A program made the position numbers and the translations under genes. DNA of 64,000 nucleotides from Nageia nagi. Its lineage: Eukaryota; Pinophyta. Every line of letters begins with the position of its first letter. Positions within the stretch are counted from its first letter, which is position 1. This document shows positions 1-11,242 of this stretch, piece by piece. The stretch lies in the NCBI GenBank assembly GCA_050084985.1, contig JBITNC010000001.1, forward strand, positions 195,610,001-195,674,000, given 5' to 3'. The notes under the pieces are model-generated. The model was not told the DNA's origin. It saw only the letters and a program-made list of their open reading frames with translations, and ran no database searches.

Positions 1-1
1 A

Positions 2-300
2 TCAGCATAAGAGATATCACACTCTGGTAAAACCTTTAACATTGAGCACATAGCCATGAAACTATTGATGTTAACATAAGAGATGTTGCACTCTAGCAAA
101 GCCTTTAATACTGAACATCACATCATCAAGATGATGATGTCAGCATAAGATATATCACACTCCAACAAAGCCACTAAATATACATTGTGAAGTTAATGAT
201 GTCAGCATAAAAGATGTCACACTCTGACAAAGCATTTAACACTAAACATCATTCCACGAAGCTGATGACATTAACATAAGAGATGTAGCATTGCAATGAT
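2..300. repeat. 69-bp minisatellite, about 4.3 copies, cut by the window edge
   Basis: The anchor TCAGCATAAG / TTAACATAAG recurs at 2, 71, 140, 202 and 271, giving spacings of 69, 69, 62 and 69 bases. Each unit continues with a variant of GAGATRTYRCACTCT and then a variant of AAAGCCTTTAA. The copies are clearly diverged, so this is an old array, and it must extend leftwards out of the window. No coding frame is evident. Confidence 0.85.
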
Positions 301-1275
301 GCATTTCTTGAACCACAATAGATAATGACATCAACAATAGAGCCCTAGATCATAAGAAAGAGCAAAATAGACCTTAGAACATGTGATAACTTTCAACAAT
401 GCTCAAAATGGATTTAGTAACTCCCTGCAATGCTAGAAAATACCAAATAACACAAGATGAACATTAAATAAAGATCAAATTCCATCATGAGGACCTTTGG
501 TGAAATTCACATTCATAATTTGATCTTCGGATTGTAGTAGTAATAGATCATAGTTTCAATCAATTCTCATACATAAGTAAAAGATATCTTAAATATATAT
601 CGACAAAATACCTTTATGTATGATTATAGGCATATTCATCCTAAATGTCTTTATACCTTACATAAAATATTATTAAATACAAGTATAATCAAAATTATAA
701 ATAAAAATGCAATAAATATCTTATTCATTATTTATAAAAAACATAATAAATATCCCACAATAATTAAAAATATGAAATAAAAATTAAATATAAGAAAACA
801 GCTATGGATTAATTTGTTAATGTTGGCTCATTTTACTATTTTTTATATGTTTATTTGTGTATTTAAATGTTTTAATTACTACAACCCCTAATACATCGAG
901 TAATCTATTTAAGTGTTGAGAGAGTCAATGTACATACCTTCGATTCCACAAGCCCCCAAAACTTGAACTCAAATCTCCACGTCCAAACTGAATGTCTTAA
1001 TTAACAAGTCAAATCCCTTGCACTTATTTTAATTAGTTTGTTAAGATAATAAATTGGCTAAATTAATTTTAGAAAAAGTTTGACAACTAAACATGTGTGA
1101 CTCTTTCATAGTAATTTAAAAAAAAAAAAATTACAATAGAACATTTGAATCCTTACCCAATCCCTTGTATATCATTGTATGACACCTTGACTTTTCCACA
1201 TAATAAAATATTCAAAGAAATGCTTTCAGTTAAATAAACTGTCACGTAAAATAAGACATCATACATCACCTGATA
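301..1275. other. Intergenic stretch with no recognised feature
   Basis: AT-rich sequence following the minisatellite. It includes an oligo-A run near 1119-1130. I see no coding frame, no LTR-like end and no similarity to the repeats further right. Confidence 0.5.
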
Positions 1276-1279
1276 ACAT

Positions 1280-2010
1280 AAATGTCTACACTTTCAACAA
1301 ATTCAGAATCTTTTTTATCCTGGTCATTATGGCAGGAATCCATGCTTGACGTCGGTGGTCAAACAAACCATCACTCAACGTACAGTTTTCCAATCCTTAC
1401 TTCGCATAAGATAACGCTGAGAATGTGCATGCCTATAACTATAACTATAAGGTACATCTGTACCTGCCATTCCAACTTCCAAGTATAGCTGTCTTCAACT
1501 CCCACAAATTCTGATCTCTGAAGACACGGCAAATCACATTGGTATATGCCACCTTGGAGATCTTTCTCTACTTTTTGCTGACTGCAACCAGACGTTCTAT
1601 TCTTGCAAGAAAGCAGAGCGATACATGAAAATCTCACCTCTCAGGGAGAGCGAAGGCCGTGGAATGGAGGACGGACACCACGGAAAAGGAAAGATCACAT
1701 GCATTAATCCCGTCAGAATGTTCACATGTGTACCAACCACATATCTATCTCAGAACTTTGTCAAGTTGTTCACATTTGAATGACCGGATCTAACAAGAAC
1801 AGTCATTCGTTATGCATCGGGTGGCGGATTTTGAACGCGTGAGAAGTACGCAGTAGATGAGAATTGTGATTTATTCCATGGAAATGGAAGAGAGGAGAGC
1901 GGCGGGGCCATGCGCTCAATTTGTCCAAACACACTTGATAGTGATCTTGATTCTCGGTCCAAAGGCTCCTCTTCAACATCTAGTACGTTTACGTTAAAGT
2001 GAATTTAAGA
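1280..2010. other. CpG-richer segment, possibly host regulatory or genic sequence
   Basis: This segment is visibly richer in G+C and intact CpG dinucleotides than the rest of the window (for example TGACGTC near 1347, AACGCG near 1834, GCGGCGGGG near 1899). The surrounding transposon remnants have lost most CpGs, as methylated plant repeats do. Short frames on both strands (1282-1488 plus, 1371-1637 minus) are unconvincing as proteins. The best guess is unmethylated host sequence such as a promoter, 5' region or degraded exon. I cannot name a gene. Confidence 0.4.
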
Positions 2011-3218
2011 AAAGCATATAGCTTCTTCATTTCCTTTTCCTTTTTGTTTGTTATGCAACTTGGAAAATCTGCTCTTTCACATGAAGATTGAGATAACGAA
2101 GACTGGGTCAAAAAGTTGGAATGCAACCTGACGGCCCCACTGCAACCTTAATAAAAATATATGATATATAAGAGATCATGATTATAAGTAACACTCAAGT
2201 ATGCTTCGCTTGTATCTTTCTAAATGATTCGTTAACATTAAGCTTTCCATGCATATAAAAATATATGTAGATAACCCTTTTGATCATATAACGAAATTAA
2301 GGAGGATGTATATTTTTTAATTTTTTCAAAACTATAATTTTTCCCTACAAAAATATAATTAGTTACTACTATGTAGCATGAAAATTGATATTTAATAATA
2401 CATATTATGCATAAACACGTTAATCAATAAATGCACGAAATACATAAAACTAAGTCTAAGAATATGTAAAATATATATAGATCAATTATTATACATTTAT
2501 CTATACTAAGCCAACATAACATTGATTTTATGATTTATCTTAAATGACCAAAGTACTATCTCAATATGAGATCCTAATCACCTCATCTTGAAAAATCAAT
2601 TATGGATGTATATGTAGTTTATAAAACTTTGTCGACAACATTAAAACTTCCCTAGATAGAAAGAACTTGTGGAGACCTACCCACACCTACTACCATACAC
2701 AAAGGTCAAGATTACATGTATTGATGGAACCTTACATTTTTTATGACAAATTAAAATTACTAGAATTAACTTCCACGATGATGATGTGATACAATAAGAT
2801 GAATACAATAGAATAAAATCCTATTGATTATATCTTGTTATTATATTTTATTGAATAATTGCAAACCCATGAATCTATAGGTAAGACTAAACAAGATACT
2901 ATTAATAGCCACATGCATATTATATTAACTTTAACTAATCTATAAAATAAAAACTATAAATTTTAAAATACAAAAATACTAATATTTATATTGTGATTAT
3001 ATACCCTAAAAAAATTGGTGCAACAAATTGATGAGTTATTCTTAGATACTTCCCAAGTAACTATATTTCTATGATAAATATAGTTTAAAAATTACAATAG
3101 ATTATGCTACCTTGCATACAAAAGTATAAATACCATAGAGGGTGTGATCATGTCCCCTTGTGAAGTAAGATAGTAAAATACATCTTCGTTAGACATGAAA
3201 CAGAAAATTATTATACCA
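2011..3218. other. AT-rich intergenic stretch, nothing recognised
   Basis: No coding frame, tandem repeat or LTR boundary was found between the CpG-richer segment and the left LTR of element F. It is probably the outer flank into which F inserted. Confidence 0.45.
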
Positions 3219-3790
3219 TGTGTGCAAAATATAAAATAAAATAAATTAATAATTCATTTATTTATATACAATCTAAAATATTGCACTTATTGGAATGATA
3301 TTCCTCATAACTTTAGAAATTGGGTTAGATCTAGAATGAATATACCTCTAATCTAGCACCTCAAGCTTCATGATGAATTGATCTCCAAGTTTAGCCACTT
3401 AAATATGTTCAAATAGAAATGTGCATGACTTTGCAACATGATACTATCAATATAAGAGGGTAAATAGATCCTTAGATAGGGGTATTGATAAACATCATTT
3501 GTAGTATGATGTGGGAATGTAATATCAATGTTGATATATAGGTTGACTATAGTTATTATCCCTCGTGAGTTTGATAGGGAATGTCATGCTTTTCTCCTCC
3601 TTTTATATATTTCTTAATATTTATTTCTAGATACCATAAACATGATTATGTGATAAATAAAAAATCATTTAGGCATATAAAATTTGCCCATCTTTGGCTA
3701 TGTAATGATAAGGATGAAAATTACATAACCCAAAGAATCACATTGTTGAGAATAATAAAGAACATGTATGATAAGAAACTTTAGGATGGA
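3219..3790 (-). repeat. 3' LTR of element F (uninterrupted copy)
   Basis: The sequence 3235-3290 matches 6640-6692, and 3290-3680 matches 38370-38830 (shared landmarks: TTGG(A/G)ATGATATTC, TGCATGACTTT, GATGTGGGA, TACCATAAA). It is therefore the intact version of the LTR that element B split. It starts with TG near 3219; the right boundary is a guess based on fading similarity. Confidence 0.7.
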
Positions 3791-5690
3791 CTATAAGATA
3801 AATTGTAGTTGAATTTGATGCTCTTTTTATGCCCACTTTTTGTCTTGAAAGCCTTAGGAATTAAGGAAAAGCTATCATTATTTGTTAGTAAAAATAAGAT
3901 AACTTCCATCTTACCTACTTGATTAAATTACTTAACTGAACTTATTTATTGTTCATGTAGAACTTTAAGAATTTTGATCTACTTAGCATAGGTATTTTTA
4001 TTCCACAAATTAAAAAAAAGTCTACATTTTTATTTCTTGATGTGAGTATTTTATGATTCACCAAAAGAATAAAATTGATAAGATTATTCATCATGGGGTT
4101 ACCATGACCATTGAGTGTTTTATGATATGCTAAAAAAATCAAAAGGGAGTTTCCTAACCATATTTTCTAGAATCCTCTAAGAAATGCCTAGTTGTCATGT
4201 GGTTTCTATGATCTAATGTGAATATGAAAATATCACATTCACTAGAATGATTAGTCTAAATATAATTATGGGATTTCTATCTAGTAGATTTACTATTTTG
4301 AATATGATGATTGGTTTCTTACCTATTGTATTGATTTGACAAAATTTTATTCTTATCCATAAAGAAATATGAGAATTTTGATCTAATGCTATTGAGATTT
4401 AAGAACCATCGGTATTATAATTCTAAGAGAAAAAACATCTACATTTCTAATGGTTAAGTCTCTTGTGATGCAAAAGAAATTCAAAAGGGAATCTACTAGT
4501 CATCATGGGATTTCCATGACTATTGAATCTTTTGTGATACCCAAAAAGAATTAAAAGAAATTTTACTATCCATATTTCTTTAAATACTCAAAAAATACTT
4601 GATCATCATAGAGTTACCATGAACTATATCAAATAATATTATTAAAATTCTATCATCTATATATATTAAATTTGAGAATCTTTAGCTACAAATTTTGAAA
4701 AATCAAATATATTAATATTTCTTATATGAACAAAACCACCTGTATTTTTATTTTTGATGTATTATCTACTTATATTTTTATCATGAAACCTCCATAACTT
4801 GGATTCATGTATAATTTTGCAAAAGAAACCAAAAGAAGTCAACTAGTTGTCATGGGGTCCCCGTGACCTAGATCAAATTGGAACATTTATCTAAGATGTG
4901 TTGATGTCCTATCTACTCAAAAAATTAGATTAAGTAGACTTTAAGACTTATATTTCTAGATTTTTTCTTTGTTTTGAATCTTCTAAATAATTTTACTGAA
5001 TCTAAGAATCTATAATTTCTTACTAGAAGATTTAGCATTGTTAACATTTTTGCTATAGGAATACACCTACCTATATTTTTGCTGTTAATTTTTTACTACA
5101 GGAATAAAATTACCTATATTTTTTTCCAACCTTTTGATTCTATAATTGATATTTTTGTATTCTAATTTTTTTTCTCTACACTTTCATCTACTTTAAATTG
5201 CCCTATAGCTAAACTAGATCTAACTAAAAACTTGCTCCCAAGGTGTGCTATGTTTCTATAACATAAAGATTTTGAAATTTTCAATCTTAGGAGATATACC
5301 TTGAGATTTGTAGTTTTGATATTTTTTGTGCTATCCTAATTATTTCTTGATGATTTGAACTACTTTGGAATAACATTGTTGATGTATTTCCTACATTAAT
5401 AAATATCATTAGCATTTTTATTTTTCATATATTGTCTTTTTTTATTCTTCTTACTTTTTATTTTTTTGTTAGTATACCAATCACTTGGTTTTTAAAAAGT
5501 ACATATCCATTTGCACCAAAATGGATCTATTTTACCAAAGATAGAGAGCCATGCCAAGACTTGTTTTTATCTTCACTTCTGTACTTCTAATGCCTCTACT
5601 AGTTTTAACTATAATATATTTTCTCTTTATTTTTTTTTTAGAATGGAAAGAAAGGATGAGAGATAAATGTAGTAGGTAAATACCTTCTAT
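3791..5690. repeat. Non-coding interior of F with ~400-bp diverged tandem repeats
   Basis: A motif resembling CATCATGGGGTTACCATGAC, followed by an AAAAGAATYAAAAG-type run and a CCATATTTCT-type block, recurs at about 4090 and 4501 (spacing 411). Related GTCATGNGGTT / GTCATGGGGTCCCCGTGACC blocks occur near 4190, 4605 and 4850. Otherwise the sequence is AT-rich and has no gag or pol similarity. A pol gene would be expected here in an autonomous element. Confidence 0.5.
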
Positions 5691-5839
5691 GTTATGTAGA
5701 GGTTATCCTTCTTCTTCTTAAATGAAAGATATTATTAGATATGGAGCTTTTACCATATTAACTGATGGTTTTTTTTTCTTTGCTTAACTTTATACTCTAA
5801 GATATCTTTCTCAATCAAAACTTTCTCTTTTTCTAACAT

Positions 5840-6480
5840 TTTCTTGCTTATTGTATTAAATCATTCATCTATGTAATCGATGGTTTGTGCTTTCAAGGGT
5901 GTAGGGATGACATCTATAAAAATGGTATTAACTACATCTTCATCTAATATATAGTTTTTTATATCTACATACCTTCTTAAATCGTAGAATGAACTTATTT
6001 AATTGCTCACTAGATCCTTGACATAATGCACATAGATCCACCACTTTCACCATTCTCTTTGTATTATGCTTGTAGTTCTCTATGAATATTTTTACAACAC
6101 TAGTGAATAAGCCAATTGATCTACTCGAAATCTTATAAAACTACTCACTTTCATCATCTTTGAGGCCTATATGAAACAACTTCACCATAAAATTCTCTTT
6201 TCTTCAAAGATTTAACAATCGTTACTATTTAAAATTAATTAGATCTCCCTCTCCATTGAAGACATGAAACTTGGGGTTTTTATATTTGAGGGGATAAGAA
6301 AGTTGATGATGTCTTTTAGTAAAGGATTTTTGAAAGATTCATCAAACCCTTCTCCTTTATGCATCTCATTAATTTTTGATTTTAGGTATTCCACATCCTT
6401 GATGATGGATGTAATATTTTTATTATTATTTTATTGAATACTTCATTCATTTTGAGTATTCAAATTAATAAGATCTGGAT
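5840..6480 (-). pseudogene. gag remnant of element F (retrotransposon gag domain)
   Basis: Read right to left, the frame gives a typical plant gag core. An N-terminal part around 6290-6390 contains a PKFHVFNGEGD motif (target gags usually have PKF.xYNGxxDP). It is followed by a FMVKLFHIGLKDD segment and, at about 5900-6060, LCALCQGSSEQLNKFILRFK. This corresponds to the Retrotrans_gag domain that builds the capsid around retrotransposon RNA. Several stops and small indels break it. No zinc knuckle was found downstream. No other gene of F survives. Confidence 0.75.
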
Positions 6481-6610
6481 GATTTCCAATGGTCATTAGT
6501 TCTTTCATTATATAAAAATGGAACTTCCCATAATTTTATTTTCCTCTTAAATCTATGAAAAAATCTATCCATAAATGTTAGGTCTTATGATAAAATTATT
6601 AAAATAGTCA

Positions 6611-6692
6611 TGTTAAAAAATGTAGATAAGCTAAGATGAATTAAATTAATAGTTTATTTGTTTATCTATAATCTCAAATCTTGCATCAGTTG
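6611..6692 (-). repeat. 5' LTR of element F, internal fragment left of element B
   Basis: It begins with TGTTAAAAAATG at 6611 and matches 3219-3290 of the other F LTR. It stops where element B starts. The last five bases, AGTTG (6688-6692), form the left target duplication of B; the right one is AATTG at 38367-38371. Confidence 0.7.
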
Positions 6693-7390
6693 TGTTATAA
6701 CCAAAATAATAATTATTAAGGTTATTTACATAATAATTAAATTCTCCAATTAACTATGAAAAGTGGGAAATCGATGACATAAAAGATGATAATGATCTAC
6801 TTGACCTTAACTTTTCAAAATTAGATTTACATAAGATACAAACTCATACTTTACCTATGATAATGAATGGAGGTGAAATTTGATCAAAAGAGGATGAATG
6901 ATAAGCTTCCCTGAAATACGGAGCCACCAATCTAACCTCAACCTAATGATAATGCCTAGTTATCATTCCAGAATACCTCACCCTTTCACTCAATATCATT
7001 TTCCCACCTTCAATGTGTCAAATCTTGATCATAAAGGGATGAAAGATCACAAGAATATAGAGCTCAGAGTATAACAAAATCTAGAGATGATAGATGGCAT
7101 TTAGAAGCACCATTCAAGATTGACACAAATATATTGGCACCTATCAAGGATTCATGATTATGTCATGTCATATCATATCCTTGATCATGCACAACCCCTC
7201 CACCTTTATAGGCAACAAGTCTAATGCTAAGACTCCTCCTTAGGCTTATTATGATGTTGGGTTGACATGTTACCATAAAACATAAAGGTAGATGAGAGTG
7301 TACATGGAAAAGAGCATTTATTTAATAAATTATTTCAAATATATAAAAATGTATTTTAATTAAATCAAAATTATTTTTTAGGTGTTAATA
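6693..7390 (-). repeat. 3' LTR of element B
   Basis: It starts TGTTATAA and ends GTGTTAATA (the terminal CA has decayed). It aligns along its whole length with 37640-38366: shared landmarks include CCTTGATCATRCACAACCCC, CTTTTATAGGCAA and GAGAGTGTACATGGAAAAGAG. Element G's 5' LTR at 39020-39726 belongs to the same family in the opposite orientation. Confidence 0.85.
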
Positions 7391-8215
7391 GATGACCAAC
7401 TTTGAATATGTTTTGATGTTCTTGAGATAAAAGAAAATTAAAGCATGAATTCAAAGTATACTAATAAAAGTAAGAAGATACTCCTTGAAAATTTGTAACA
7501 TGGCAACAACTTCAGATGCCCCAATTTTTACTTATGTTATGCTCCCTATTTGGCTTGGTTGCAACATGATGAACCTCTCATCATAAGAAAAATCCAAGAA
7601 AAGAAAAAAAGGTACCTAAAAAGAGCTTACAAAAGAAACATCTTATGCAATATATCTCAAATATAACATGATATGGAAAGTATGATAAGTGATAAGAAAG
7701 CAAACCTATCCTTGGCGGCTTACCCACCAAGATTAGATGAAGATGATAAGTAATTTAGATTGATTAGATTAGTCACCCTAGCCATCATGTTGCCATGGAT
7801 TTTGATATGAATGACCCTTCCTTACAAAGGTACCAAATGATAAGATTGACTGTTCCTTACAAAGGTGTCAAAGGATCATAATGATAAGATTGGTTTCCCA
7901 AGCCATAAACTTTCAATGGATTTACTGATAATAGTACCCTTTCCTTACAAAGGAGGCCAATGATATGAACAAAAAAATGAAGTACCATATTGACATGTTT
8001 TGATAAGTAGCATTGATAAGTAACTTTTTAATAGAAATGATATGAAAATAAAGAAATGAAATACCTTTTCATTGATTTATCATGATAAGGAAAAGAAGAT
8101 CAATTTTTAAACTATTTTGATTATCTGAATACAATGGAATCATCAAGAATGCAGTGGTGTCACCAAGTTATACACTTATTTTTCTAAAATGTTAGTATGA
8201 AAAGATGAAGAAATG
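7391..8215. other. 3' untranslated region of element B
   Basis: This lies between the 3' LTR and the integrase stop codons of B. It contains diverged repeats of a CCTTACAAAGGTRCCAAATGAT-like block near 7825-7960. No PMD gene or other reading frame is visible here, unlike elements A and E. Confidence 0.5.
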
Positions 8216-8391
8216 CATATTTTTACAAAAGAGATCAGACATAAAATTTTTATAGATGTATAACATTGATTTAATTATGTTATTATTTACCATCAATTAA
8301 TAATAATTTATATTTATCTTTTCCATAATTTTCAATGAAAATGTAAGGACCTATCTAGTTAGGTTTGAAATTACCTTTCTTTTCATTTTTT
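8216..8391 (-). pseudogene. Integrase C-terminal end of element B, beyond the A insertion
   Basis: Reading leftwards from 8391, the frame gives KKGNFKPN, a stop (TAG, probably from TGG for W), then IGPYIF, YKLLLIDGK and INVIHL.KFYV. This is the characteristic gypsy integrase C-terminus (PNWxGPYxV ... YKLxxxDG ... NxxHLKxYY). It continues directly the frame that ends at 27894. This is the key evidence that B was interrupted by A. Confidence 0.85.
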
Positions 8392-9165
8392 TGTAGTAAA
8401 AAAGTAATCCTGTTAGCAAACAAGACAACATGTTACAACCAATAGTTTTTCTTTATTACTCTTGAATAGACCTCAATAATACAATGATGAATCTCTTTTG
8501 ATTTGTTGATTTGAAAAATGACTTTTACAAAGTAGTATTTTAGCCTTTATGGCTATTTACAGAGCTATTGGTGATCCATTTTAGTTGATCAATAATAGTG
8601 TATGTAAGCTCTACAAACTTTGTATAAGAACTTGCAAAAAATATGGATTTCTCTTCTCTAATTCCATATGACTTTTTCTATATACTTCCACTTCTCTATA
8701 CCTATAGACCCTATACACATATGAACAGAAAAGATATCAAACATACATGTTCATATCATAAAAATAAGCATAATATGGAACATAAATATGTAAGAAATGT
8801 GAAATAGTAATACACTTAACTCAATAAGTCTAAATGTATTTTGATAGAGTAACTTTGCATTCAATTTGGGTCCCTTTTCTTCACTATAGAAGGATTTATT
8901 TATAGATTTTAGAAATAGGAAAAGTTTCCAATTTTGAGATAAAAATCAGGATAAAAAAGCTTATCCAAGTTTATCATGGTTGTTATTTGAAGTTGAGATG
9001 CACAGAATGGATGATGAATCATCCATTATCCTTTGATTTCTTCCTAGGATGCTTTAGGATTTGCCATTTTTAGTTTACTTTTACCAATTAAATAGTTGTT
9101 TAACTTTTAATTTTATTTATTTTTTGCTTTTATTTTTCCTATCAAAAGAAAATATTTTGGATTAA
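8392..9165 (-). repeat. 3' LTR of element A
   Basis: It matches ~27026-27893 through landmarks such as CTGTTAGCAAACAAGACA, AATCTCTTTTGATTTGTT, ATGGATTTCTCTTCT, CATACATGTTCATATCATAAAAATAAGCAT and ATTCAATTTGGGTCCCTTTTCTTC. The right copy has about 110 extra bases near 27745-27835. The inner boundary near 9165 is approximate. Confidence 0.85.
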
Positions 9166-9169
9166 GATA

Positions 9170-10700
9170 TTCTCTTTGAATAAGCCAAATTTGATTGATT
9201 GAATTATAATTAAATTCATTTTTTGATCTTTTTATGTTTGACACATTTTAAAATTAGTGTGGTTGTATTATCAAAGTGAAACTTATTAGTATCACTATAC
9301 TATGTGTTGTTTATGGTAGGTACATGATAAGCTACTATGTCATCTACGTATGCTAAAGCTAGCATGTGATATAGAAGTTGCTTTGCAAATACAATTACTT
9401 TGATTGTTCTGCTTTCCATCCTAATAGTTAGGCTACATGATGATCTTACATAAAATTTCATATAATGTACTTAGTCATATTCAATCTCATCCTTTTTTTG
9501 CCTATCAAAAGAAGGGTCATTTTTCAAATTTAGAATTACTCATAGGTTATAGTTTTTTCAAAATAGTTAACCTTAGTCAAATCAATAAGTGACACATTGT
9601 TTTCAAAATTTTAGGGTTTTTTGCATAGATATATATTCTTTATTATTTTTATTATTATTATTTTTAAGGGTGTGAGGTGTAAATAATAATTTTCTTAATG
9701 TTACCTCTTAAAGGACCTAGGGTACATGGTTTTCATCTAGATTCCTATGTTGGGAGAAAGATTTAAGTAGTTTTTGTATTCTTTAATATTGACCTAAGAT
9801 AAACCTAAACTAGTAGGAGGACTTAAATTTTTATGCAGTTTAAATTTTTATAAAGTTTATATTTTTTAGGGTAGGGTTTTTGTTTAAGTTGCTTGACTTG
9901 TGTTAATGCTTAGTTGATGTTTAAAATTGACCTACTCTATGTGAACAAGTCAAGTTTGATTGAATTGTGATCAACTCAAGTTCTAATCACTTTTGCACTT
10001 TATCACATTTTGTAAATCATTGTGGTTTATATAAAAATGATGGTCATATATATCTCGATACTATGTGTTATTTGTGGCAAGTACATGATGATATTTGACT
10101 CATCTATATATATTGAAGCTAATATGACATAAATTATGGGTTTTATGTATACATGTACACCAAAATGATGCTCATGTCTATCTCAATACCATGTGTTGTT
10201 TGTGGCAAGTACGTGATGATACTTAACTCATCTACATATATCAAAGCCAACACAAGATAGATTATGAGTTTTATGTATATGGTTGGTTTGATTTTGCTAG
10301 CTTCCATCCTATTAATGAGGGTACATGATGATATTGCTTATAAGGTCATATCATTTATGTGACTTATGCTATTTTAGTAAGTAAGGTTCTTGTTCATTTT
10401 AGTTGTGTTTTTATGACCTCATCAAGGATTAATGATAAGGTATTTAAGGGGATTTTTAATATTTTTATAAATATGTGCTTGGCATTCATGCATATTTCTA
10501 TATTTACCTCATCTAGAAGAAAGGCTTAAATACCATATATTATGATATTTTATCACTTTAGTCTTGATATGAACCTAAGCTAATCCTAAAGTAGAAGGAG
10601 GTCTTAAGCATTTTATTCATCATTCCATTTTTTAAATTTTTAATGTTGTATTTTGAGTATTTGTATAATTTTATGGGTCATCAATGATTGGTTCTAATCA
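9170..10700. repeat. Tandem-repeat region in the 3' UTR of element A
   Basis: Two levels of repetition. A diverged unit of roughly 770 bases (about 9170-9935 and 9940-10700) shares AAGTCAAGTTTGATTGAATT-like, CTTCCATCCTA and ACCTAAxxTAGxAGGAGG(A/T)CTTAA blocks. Within the second copy, a 128-base unit occurs twice (starting 10034 and 10162) with AAAATGATGSTCAT ... ATACYATGTGTTRTTTGTGGCAAGTAC. Repeats between the last gene and the 3' LTR are a known habit of Tat/Ogre-type elements. Confidence 0.7.
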
Positions 10701-11242
10701 TCGACATCTTAAAATCATTGGCATTCCAAGTCTTGATCAAAATAAAAAGATAAAGTGACTTGTCATTTTCTCATTTATCTTTTGCTATTTTTGTGATCTC
10801 TAAGTGACCTATCTTATTATCCACTATGGTCCACCTATTTCATTTTCCTTCATCTTCCATGAGCTAGTATTCCATCAAGGAGGAGATCAACTATCTGGAG
10901 GTGACCAATTAGGGAGAAGGTAGGGTTTTAAAACCCTCTTTTTAGTTTTTTGTTAAATTTGTATTTTTAGGGCCTAATTTAAAAATGTGAATCCAGTAAA
11001 GTAGTTATTTTCATATTTATTCCTCTTTCATCCATTTAAAATTTATTTTTTAACTCATTATTTTTACTATTTTACACTTTTTTAGGCACCTCGACCATGG
11101 TCACCGACCAAGACTGAAGGGTTTTAGATTTACAAACATCTAGCCAATGGACATTGATGACTTTATGACCTGGACATCAAGTCATCAACATTTGGTTTTT
11201 CAAGTTAGAATTTTTTTTTTAAATTAATTATCTTTTTTTCTA

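Noticed and set aside
1282-1637. Overlapping short ORFs on both strands in the CpG-rich segment
   Set aside because: Both are under 90 codons, overlap in opposite directions and show no recognisable domain, so neither is reported as a gene.
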